Assembly (NCBI GenBank): GCA_022013615.1
Contig: JAKLQB010000835.1
Location: 1-11,366 of the forward strand
DNA: 11,366 nucleotides
Source: Desulfobacterales bacterium
Lineage (GTDB): Bacteria > Desulfobacterota > DSM-4660 > Desulfatiglandales > Desulfatiglandaceae
Direction of reading: 5' to 3'
The notes under the pieces were generated by a model. That model did not search any database, was not told the origin of the DNA, and worked only from the letters and a program-made list of their open reading frames with translations. Of the stretch, positions 6,354-11,366 are shown in pieces. Position numbers and translations under genes: made by a program. The first letter of the stretch is position 1. Each line of letters opens with the position of its first letter.

Positions 6354-7289
6354 ATGAGAGTTGCAATATACCAGACGAATCCGGTCCTGCTGGATCTTAA
6401 GGCCAACCTGGAAGATGTTATCGGCAAAATCCATCAAGGCCGGGAAAAGGGTGCTCAGCTAATTGTTTTCCCCGAACTTGCACTGACAGGATATTTTGTA
6501 GGACAGAAGTATCACACGGTGGCGCTCAGGCTTGATTCTAAGGAAATCAAACAGTTGACAGACGCCACGAAAGGGACTGCTGCTGTAGTTGGTTTTATAG
6601 AAGAATCAAAATCAATGAATTTCTACAACTCAGCCCTTGTGGCAGTGGACGGAGAAATCCTGTTCGCCTATCGCAAGTTAAACCTGCCCAACTATGGCGT
6701 GTTTGAAGAGCGGAAGTACTTTTCCCATGGAAAGCGGATCCCTGTCTTTAGGATCAATGATTTCACCATCGCCGTCTTTATCTGTAACGACCTCTGGCAT
6801 CCTTCCTTGCCTTATCTCGGTGTGTGCCAGAAGGCAGATGTATTTGTGAGCATATTCAGTTCATCAGAGGGTGCCATGGGAACTGAGTTTTCTAATATTG
6901 AGAGCTGGGGAATCATTAATATGTTCTATTCCCGCGTTTTTGGTATTTACAACATTTGCGCCAATCGTGTGGGGGAAGAAGCCTGGGAGGAGAAGAGTTC
7001 CATACTGGCTGCTGAAACCGCTCAACTGACCTCAACAGAGGATGCCGATCAATCAGTACAGGAGCAGAGCTTTCGATTCTGGGGGGGCAGCGAGATTATT
7101 AATCCCTTTGGCCAACAAATTGCGAAGGCAGCTCACCATAAAGAAGACGAGATATTTGGGAAAATCTCAAAAGAGCTACTCCGACGAAAGAAGATTTTGC
7201 TCCCATACTTGAGAGATGATGACCGTTTTTTTACCCATCGTGAACTTCAGCGTATTTTGTATGAGAAAAAAGAGATTAAGACAGACTAA
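6354..7289 (+). CDS. Nitrilase-superfamily carbon-nitrogen hydrolase, NAD-synthetase glutaminase-like
   Basis: This 311-residue cytoplasmic amidohydrolase has the full Glu-Lys-Cys triad of the nitrilase superfamily: E41 in FPELALTGY, K108 in YRKLNLPNYGVFEE and C144 in FICNDLWHP. The KxxLPNYGVFEExxYF block is typical of the N-terminal glutaminase domain of glutamine-dependent NAD synthetase (NadE). Here the protein ends after the hydrolase fold with a charged tail, and no synthetase domain is fused. It could be a free-standing amidase or the ammonia-producing partner of a separate ATP-dependent ligase. An AAGGAG site lies ten bases before the ATG. A fossil PP-loop motif lies about 240 bases downstream. 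The substrate is unknown, with a C-N bond (amide, nitrile or carbamoyl) as the family-level expectation. Confidence 0.85.
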   Translation: MRVAIYQTNPVLLDLKANLEDVIGKIHQGREKGAQLIVFPELALTGYFVGQKYHTVALRLDSKEIKQLTDATKGTAAVVGFIEESKSMNFYNSALVAVDGEILFAYRKLNLPNYGVFEERKYFSHGKRIPVFRINDFTIAVFICNDLWHPSLPYLGVCQKADVFVSIFSSSEGAMGTEFSNIESWGIINMFYSRVFGIYNICANRVGEEAWEEKSSILAAETAQLTSTEDADQSVQEQSFRFWGGSEIINPFGQQIAKAAHHKEDEIFGKISKELLRRKKILLPYLRDDDRFFTHRELQRILYEKKEIKTD

Positions 7290-7368
7290 AAGGTTATTGA
7301 GCAGATTATTAAATAAGATTCAAATAGCATTGTTCTCATTGCCGCTTGTGCACGATCAAAATACATGT

Positions 7369-7570
7369 ATTTCCATCAAGAAGTACAGGATTTACCCTAT
7401 TTACTCCTGCCGCTTTTTTTGTTCTATTACAATTAATGACCTTCATCATACCTTACAAGGACATCCTAATTAAATCAGTCAAAAAAAAGCTGACGAGACT
7501 AACCGAATCCCATATCGGTTTTATATTTTCCGGGGGTGTTGATTCTCTCAACAGATTACGATTTCCTTAA
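7369..7570 (+). pseudogene. Remnant of a PP-loop (asparagine-synthase/NAD-synthetase-like) ATP pyrophosphatase gene
   Basis: A short frame at 7457-7570 reads KDILIKSVKKKLTRL and then SHIGFIFSGGVDS, with the SGGVDS PP-loop at 7529-7546, before running into LNRLRFP and a stop. The helix, strand and PP-loop order is that of the synthetase domain of asparagine synthases (a HxGxxxSGGxDS pattern). Just upstream, another frame (about 7369-7470) reads KKYRIYPIYSCRFFCSITINDLHHT, which could be the preceding beta segment after a frameshift. No full-length frame exists, so this is a decayed or truncated gene. The rest of the 353-base gap between the amidase and the lipoprotein (7290-7642) shows nothing else recognisable. 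The motif is only six residues, so chance cannot be excluded. Confidence 0.4.
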
Positions 7571-7642
7571 GTGCATTAAGGGAGATAAGGAGAGGGAATT
7601 AAAGGCTAATTAACGTCAACCCAAAAACAAGGAGGAGACAAA

Positions 7643-8011
7643 ATGCATGTATTTAAAAATGGACGATTGGTAATGACGTTTGCAGTCATGTTGTGTCTGG
7701 GGGTCGGTCTTCTGGGATGCGCAACCACCTCTCAGGTACAGGTCCTTGAAGAAAAAACCCAGCAGGCCCTGGACAATGCGGAGGAGGCCCTGAAGGAGTG
7801 TCAAAGCGCCAAAGCGGCCGTAGAGGATTCGTCCAAATATAGTGCTGAGGCAGCTGACAGTGCACAAAGGGCAGAGAGTGCAGCGTCAAGGGCTGAAAAG
7901 GCCGCGGTAAGGGCTCAGGAAGCCGCCACTCTTGCGGGAGTCCATGCTAGGAAAGCGGAAGAAATGGCCAAAAAGTGTGAGGATATCTTTGAGCGCATCA
8001 CCGCAAAGTAA
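7643..8011 (+). CDS. Alanine-rich coiled-coil outer-membrane lipoprotein (Lpp/OprI-like)
   Basis: The 122-residue product has a type II signal peptide with lipobox LLGC, and C26 is the expected lipidated cysteine. The following ATTSQ lacks an inner-membrane-retention Asp at +2, so outer-membrane sorting is likely. The mature part (about 33-120) is one long alanine-rich helix with heptad-like spacing (AEEAL, SAEAADSAQRAESAASRAEKAA, AQEAATLAGVHARKAEE), as in the alanine-zipper lipoproteins OprI and Lpp that trimerise and tether the outer membrane to peptidoglycan. It has a terminal Lys, as Lpp does, but lacks the usual YRK/YR-K tail, so covalent anchoring is uncertain. Two extra cysteines lie at about 53 and 112. 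A strong AAGGAGGAG site precedes the ATG. Confidence 0.82.
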   Translation: MHVFKNGRLVMTFAVMLCLGVGLLGCATTSQVQVLEEKTQQALDNAEEALKECQSAKAAVEDSSKYSAEAADSAQRAESAASRAEKAAVRAQEAATLAGVHARKAEEMAKKCEDIFERITAK

Positions 8012-8134
8012 CGGATAAGTGGGCGGGCATGGTTTGATAAACGCTATAACCTGATATTCTCAAGAAAGGAAATTGGAAGTCAACCAAAGCCGATGTTTAT
8101 GATATAAACAATTTATTCACGGAGGGGTATAATC

Positions 8135-8530
8135 ATGGCACAAAATAAGGAGAAAGAAAGTTCTGGAAAGGGGCTGAGTAAGGCACAACCTTCACTAAAG
8201 GTTCTAATCTGGTCTTGTGTGGCCTGCATTGTTCTAACAATTATTATAGGATTCACTTTGGGCGGATGGGTTACGGGTGGTACTGCACAAAATATGGCTG
8301 AGGAAAGTGCAGAAAAGGCTGTCGTCGATCGCTTGGCTGCTATTTGTATCGTACAATTTAAACAGGACCCGGAGAAAGACAAAAAGCTCGAAGAATTGAA
8401 AAAAACAGATTCTTGGGGGCGACGTGACTATGTAAAAAAACAGGGTTGGGCGACAATGCCCGGTGAAAAGGAAGCCGACAGTGAGGTTGCTGAGGAGTGT
8501 GCCAAACTGCTTATGCAGAGCAGCCATTAG
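8135..8530 (+). CDS. Conserved single-span membrane protein of unknown function
   Basis: This 131-residue protein has a charged N-terminus, one transmembrane helix (about 22-45, ending GFTLGGWVTGG) and a 90-residue, probably periplasmic, C-terminal domain. The segments AVVDRLAAICIVQF, SWGRRDYVKKQGWATMPG and AEECAKLL resemble a small conserved hypothetical family that I recall from other proteobacteria, including rhizobia. No function is known to me. Cysteines at 71 and 122 in the C-terminal domain could form a disulfide. A GGAGGGG site lies before the ATG. It follows the lipoprotein gene by 123 bases and ends at a terminator, so the two may form one transcription unit. Confidence 0.8.
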   Translation: MAQNKEKESSGKGLSKAQPSLKVLIWSCVACIVLTIIIGFTLGGWVTGGTAQNMAEESAEKAVVDRLAAICIVQFKQDPEKDKKLEELKKTDSWGRRDYVKKQGWATMPGEKEADSEVAEECAKLLMQSSH

Positions 8531-8553
8531 ACACCCTTTGCCTCCGACTTCTA

Positions 8554-8587
8554 CGGACCGGTATAAACTGGTCCGCCTTCTTTTTAA
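8554..8587 (+). terminator. Rho-independent terminator
   Basis: The stem CGGACCGGT / ACTGGTCCG (8554-8562 and 8567-8575, one G-T wobble) closes an ATAA loop and is followed by CC and a T-rich run TTCTTTTT. It sits 23 bases after the stop of the small membrane protein gene and closes that unit. Confidence 0.9.
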
Positions 8588-8620
8588 TCCCAGAACCCGG
8601 ATGAAGGAATAGAAGACTCC

Positions 8621-9229
8621 ATGGAAAAGATTCCTTATGACCTGGGGTACACGCGGAAGAGTAAAAATATCCGACACCGTAAAGCACCCCGTGACCCTAA
8701 ACGTCAAAGGAAATTCCTGATTCTGGGGGGCGCAGGTATCATCATTTTGATCGCTGTTTTCGCTGTATCTTTCCGAAACGGAAACAGGTTTTCAGAAGAT
8801 GCCCTAAACTTAATCCAGGTTAGGTTTAGCGGGCTTCAAGAGAAATTAAATCACATCGAGGCAATGAAAAAAAGAATTGCCCTTCTCGAAGAGCAAGAAA
8901 GAGGACTACAGCAGTCTGTATCAAAATTGGGTAGGTCTGGCAGATCTCTAAGAGGAGGTTTGGATATATTGACCCAAAAGATGGATCAACTACAAAGAAG
9001 AATACCCTCGGCTTCCACAAAGAATAAAACACCGAATGCGAACAGAAACAAACCGGCTTTTTATGCCAAAGGTCGCTACCACAATGTCGGCAGCGGGGAC
9101 AGCCTATACAGGATCGCAAAAATGTATGGCATTTCAGTGGATGAACTCTGTCGTCTCAATCAAATCACCCCAAATCAAGTCATTCGGCCAGGTCAGAAAC
9201 TATTGATCAGTCCAGGCATTCGCCAGTGA
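8621..9229 (+). CDS. Membrane-anchored coiled-coil LysM protein
   Basis: The 202-residue product has a basic cytoplasmic N-terminus (1-31), a transmembrane helix (about 32-51), a coiled coil (about 59-127, LNHIEAMKKRIALLEEQERGL), a Lys/Asn/Thr-rich linker and a C-terminal LysM domain (about 152-197). The LysM domain has the usual GDSLYRIAKMYGISVDEL and NQVIRPGQKLLI core. A type II membrane protein with periplasmic LysM would bind peptidoglycan glycan strands. The layout resembles divisome or LytM-type activator scaffolds but no peptidase domain is present. An AAGGA site lies about 12 bases before the ATG. It is 101 bases ahead of a peptidoglycan amidase on the same strand and may help recruit it. 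That is inference from order. Confidence 0.87.
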   Translation: MEKIPYDLGYTRKSKNIRHRKAPRDPKRQRKFLILGGAGIIILIAVFAVSFRNGNRFSEDALNLIQVRFSGLQEKLNHIEAMKKRIALLEEQERGLQQSVSKLGRSGRSLRGGLDILTQKMDQLQRRIPSASTKNKTPNANRNKPAFYAKGRYHNVGSGDSLYRIAKMYGISVDELCRLNQITPNQVIRPGQKLLISPGIRQ

Positions 9230-9330
9230 GGCCCCTGTTTCCAATTGTCTACTCTATCTCCTAAAGCCATTACAGGTAGATTGATTTTGCTATTCAATGC
9301 AACGGATTTATCGATGGGGAAGCATAAGGA

Positions 9331-11007
9331 ATGACAAGGAATGTTATTTGCATTTTATTTGTTTTTCTACTTCTATTTTTCACATGCAAATCAGAAGCTC
9401 TGTGTGGGTTGCAGGGAAAGCCTGCTGTACTATTGAAAAATGCTGACCAGTGCCGTAAATCGCTGTATTACTCTATAAAAAAACAGAAATATCGCCACAA
9501 CTGGCTAAAATGCATTCACCGATATAAAGAGATTTATACGCGTTATCCCAAAACCGACCAGGCAGCCTGGGCATTATATCAATCAGCCAGACTACTTACC
9601 GGTCTATACACTTACTCAGGGAGATCCAAGTATCTGGATGAAGCAGTTGATCTTTACCGCCGGTTAGTGGATAGATACAAGAATCATTGCCTTGCTGACG
9701 ACGCTCTGTATCGAATCGGAGAAATTTTTTACAAACATAAAAAAGATCTCTCCAAAGCCTACGAGGAATTCTTAAAAGTTTCCACAAGATTTCCATCTGG
9801 AGATATGCGGCCTAAGGCTATAAAGAAGGTAAAAAAACTTTCTTCAGAGCTTGGTAAGAAAATCAAGCTTAGTTGTAAAAGGCACAATACAGCTCAAAAA
9901 GTAAAGCTGATTGCCGTAAAAGATATTCGGCATTGGTCGGCGCCTGATTATACGAGGGTAGTTGTCGACCTTGATCACCCCGTTAAATATGGCCACCACT
10001 TGCTTAAAGCGGATTTCAAACGAAAGAAGCCGCCAAGGCTTTATCTGGACCTTGAAAATACTCGCATCTCGGCTCAGATCAACAGGGTTATACCGATTAA
10101 GGGAGACCTGCTTCAAAGGGCCAGGGCAGCTCAATACACAAAAGATACAGTGAGAGTAGTCCTGGATATGGAAAGAATCGGGGAATACAAGATTTTTCAT
10201 CTTCATGATCCTTTTCGAATAGTAGTAGATGTGCGGAGGTTTAAAGGAGGAGGCGAAAAGGATAGGCCGAAAACTGACCTGAAGAAGAGAGCCGCGATAA
10301 AGGCATCCAATGCCCCTCAGCCTGGGCTTAGTATTCAGACAATCGTAATTGACCCGGCCCATGGAGGTAAAGATCCGGGCTGTAACGGCCTGGGAGGCGT
10401 CAAAGAAAAAAATATTGCTCTGAGCATAGCCAAACTCCTGGCTCGGAGAATAGAAAAGAAAATCGGATGGGCTGTGTTACTCACAAGAGACAGAGACATC
10501 TTTCTGCCACTGGAGCAGAGAACAGCCTTTGCGAATATGAAGAAAGCAGACCTGTTTCTTTCCCTGCATGTCAATGCCAATAGCAATAGAAAGGTGCGTG
10601 GTTTAGAGACCTTCTTTCTCAATGTAGCGACCGATGTAGCCTCTATGATGGTTGCAGCAAGGGAAAATGCTTCCTCTGAAAAAAATTTAAGCGACCTCCA
10701 ATCGATTCTTAGAGATCTCATGCTAAACAGCAATGTCCATGAATCGAGCAGATTGGCTAATGTGGTGCATAAGGAAATGGTGTCCCTGGTCAGCAGAAAG
10801 TATAAGCAAGTGAAAGATTTAGGTGTAAAGCAGGCCCCTTTCTATGTCCTGATTGGCGCTCATATGCCAGCGATTCTTGTCCAGACGGGGTTCCTTTCCA
10901 ATCCTATGGAAAAGAAGAGGTTGCTCAGCAAGAAATACCAGGAATGTCTTGCTGAAGGAATCTGTGCGGGAATAGTCGCCTATATTAAAAACACTGGTGG
11001 GGCTTAA
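9331..11007 (+). CDS. N-acetylmuramoyl-L-alanine amidase with TPR and AMIN domains (AmiC-like)
   Basis: The 558-residue exported protein has a signal peptide (about 1-24), a helical TPR-like segment (about 36-167, with YKEIYTRYPKTDQAAWALYQSA and LADDALYRIGEIFYKH repeats), an AMIN domain (about 190-305) that targets septal peptidoglycan or the envelope, and a C-terminal Amidase_3 domain (about 337-555). Amidase_3 enzymes cleave the bond between N-acetylmuramic acid and the stem peptide. Zinc ligands are visible: H344 (DPAHGG), E359 (GGVKEKN) and H413 (SLHVNAN). At the position of the family's catalytic Glu, in (V/L)E-x-GFLSN, this protein has Q518 (VQTGFLSNP). Zinc binding therefore looks intact, but activity may be low or lost. 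The start ATG has AAGGA immediately adjacent and GGGGA twelve bases upstream. No later start would keep the signal peptide. The gene ends in a terminator stem. Confidence 0.92.
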   Translation: MTRNVICILFVFLLLFFTCKSEALCGLQGKPAVLLKNADQCRKSLYYSIKKQKYRHNWLKCIHRYKEIYTRYPKTDQAAWALYQSARLLTGLYTYSGRSKYLDEAVDLYRRLVDRYKNHCLADDALYRIGEIFYKHKKDLSKAYEEFLKVSTRFPSGDMRPKAIKKVKKLSSELGKKIKLSCKRHNTAQKVKLIAVKDIRHWSAPDYTRVVVDLDHPVKYGHHLLKADFKRKKPPRLYLDLENTRISAQINRVIPIKGDLLQRARAAQYTKDTVRVVLDMERIGEYKIFHLHDPFRIVVDVRRFKGGGEKDRPKTDLKKRAAIKASNAPQPGLSIQTIVIDPAHGGKDPGCNGLGGVKEKNIALSIAKLLARRIEKKIGWAVLLTRDRDIFLPLEQRTAFANMKKADLFLSLHVNANSNRKVRGLETFFLNVATDVASMMVAARENASSEKNLSDLQSILRDLMLNSNVHESSRLANVVHKEMVSLVSRKYKQVKDLGVKQAPFYVLIGAHMPAILVQTGFLSNPMEKKRLLSKKYQECLAEGICAGIVAYIKNTGGA

Positions 11008-11045
11008 GGGCGTAAATATTGAAATATGATGCCCTTTGTTTTTTT
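11006..11045 (+). terminator. Rho-independent terminator after the amidase gene
   Basis: AAGGGC (11006-11011) pairs with GCCCTT (11031-11036). An inner ATATT-GA-AATAT helix extends the stem, and a run TGTTTTTTT follows. The stem begins within the amidase stop codon. Confidence 0.88.
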
Positions 11046-11050
11046 GTAAC

Positions 11051-11229
11051 CGTTCACGGGTTCAGAGTTCAAGGGTTGGAGAGCAATAAAGATTGAACGA
11101 TTTGAAGATGTTAAGGATTGGCGGTTGGCCCGAGAGTTAACCCTCAAGGTCTATAGCCTGACAAAGAAGGCAAGTTTGCTTATGATTTCGGAAGGAAACC
11201 CTGAACGATGAACTCTGAACCTGTGAACG
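11051..11229. mobile_element. IVS-like element: four-helix-bundle gene remnant between inverted repeats
   Basis: The left arm (11051-11077, beginning CGTTCAC) and right arm (11197-11229, ending GTGAACG) are inverted copies. Of the 27 left-arm bases, 26 match the reverse complement of the right arm, with one substitution and one 6-base insertion (TCGTTC) in the right arm. The arms are built of GTTCA-like repeats. They enclose about 120 bases coding for the start of an S23/four-helix-bundle protein. Intervening sequences in 23S rRNA have this plan, with inverted repeats around an S23 ORF. This copy stands alone, lacks most of the gene and is presumably immobile. No clear target duplication was seen. 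Confidence 0.6.
11086..11211 (+). pseudogene. Truncated four-helix-bundle (S23 / IVS-type) protein gene
   Basis: Read from 11086, the frame gives IKIERFEDVKDWRLARELT followed by LKVYSLTKK. This is the typical N-terminus of the four-helix-bundle family first found in 23S rRNA intervening sequences (usually MKIERFEDLxxWQKARELxxxIY). Three kinds of damage are visible. The expected ATG is ATA (11086-11088), although a GGAG site precedes it. The continuation GKFAYDFG is in the -1 frame (from 11163), so there is a frameshift near 11163-11170. After DFG the remaining roughly 70-80 residues are missing and the sequence runs straight into the right inverted repeat. Confidence 0.72.
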
Positions 11230-11316
11230 CCTACGTTTTTTTCAAAGAAATGCTATATGAGTTAAGGACATATCCATTAAAATGTAAACCCAATTCTATG
11301 TGTGGAGGATTCCATT

Positions 11317-11366
11317 ATGATGAATGTATTACACAAAAAGGATATCAAGAAACTAATGACAAAACA
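11317..11366 (+). CDS. Start of an unidentified gene (cut by the window end)
   Basis: A GGAGG site lies eight bases before ATGATG at 11317, and the frame stays open to the window end, giving MMNVLHKKDIKKLMTK. Sixteen residues are too few for a family call. The opening vaguely resembles baeRF-type (bacterial/archaeal eRF1-like) proteins, but I do not claim it. The leader between 11230 and 11316 is AT-rich with nothing else recognisable. Confidence 0.5.
   Translation, partial: MMNVLHKKDIKKLMTK

Noticed and set aside
8234..8707. Minus-strand frame spanning the small membrane protein and the terminator
   Set aside because: It crosses a clear rho-independent terminator and two plus-strand genes with good ribosome sites.
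9844..10733. Minus-strand open frames opposite the amidase gene
   Set aside because: They overlap conserved AMIN and Amidase_3 motifs on the plus strand and show no family features.
1..11366. CRISPR array, tRNA/rRNA genes, complete insertion sequence
   Set aside because: No regularly spaced direct repeats, no tRNA-like cloverleaf or rRNA stretches and no transposase motifs were seen.

Overview
The window looks like part of an anaerobic delta-proteobacterial (Desulfobacterota-type) chromosome. The indications are a tungsten/molybdenum-type aldehyde:ferredoxin oxidoreductase with its own polyferredoxin, a PutA-type N-terminus of the kind I associate with sulfate reducers, a sigma-54 activator with an enhancer/promoter pair, and Gram-negative envelope genes. 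No rRNA or tRNA gene, CRISPR array or intact transposon was seen. The taxonomic placement is inference from family resemblance only.

Left half (1 to about 5900), all on the minus strand and visibly GC-richer. Read in the direction of transcription it runs: a PAS/AAA+/Fis-type sigma-54 activator (start best placed at 5798), a 441-base regulatory gap, a four-cluster ferredoxin (3818-3414), a tungsten AOR (3409-1508), a xylose-isomerase-like TIM-barrel protein (1385-510) and the first 134 codons of a PutA-like proline/P5C dehydrogenase (404 to beyond base 1). The gap holds a textbook sigma-54 promoter (GG-N10-GC, 3983-4000). About 200 bp upstream of its expected start site lies a perfect inverted repeat with 22-bp arms. 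That repeat resolves into two tandem 18-bp dyads with centres 21 bp apart, which is what an enhancer for the neighbouring activator should look like. The simplest reading is a self-contained module: PAS sensor, enhancer, sigma-54 promoter, and an aldehyde/proline catabolic operon passing electrons to ferredoxin.

Middle (about 5900-7640). The composition drops to AT-rich. A plus-strand nitrilase-superfamily amidase resembling the glutaminase domain of NAD synthetase (6354-7289) is followed by a non-coding stretch with a fossil PP-loop motif (FSGGVDS), probably the remnant of an asparagine-synthase-like gene.

Right part (7643-11007), plus strand, envelope genes: an alanine-rich coiled-coil lipoprotein, a small single-span membrane protein ending at a rho-independent terminator, a bitopic coiled-coil LysM protein, and a TPR-AMIN-Amidase_3 N-acetylmuramoyl-L-alanine amidase ending at a second terminator. 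The amidase has Gln where the family normally has its catalytic Glu. Together they suggest peptidoglycan binding and remodelling.

Right end (11046-11366). A decayed four-helix-bundle (S23/IVS-type) gene sits between imperfect inverted repeats, like a dead IVS-like element. After it come the first 16 codons of a further plus-strand gene.
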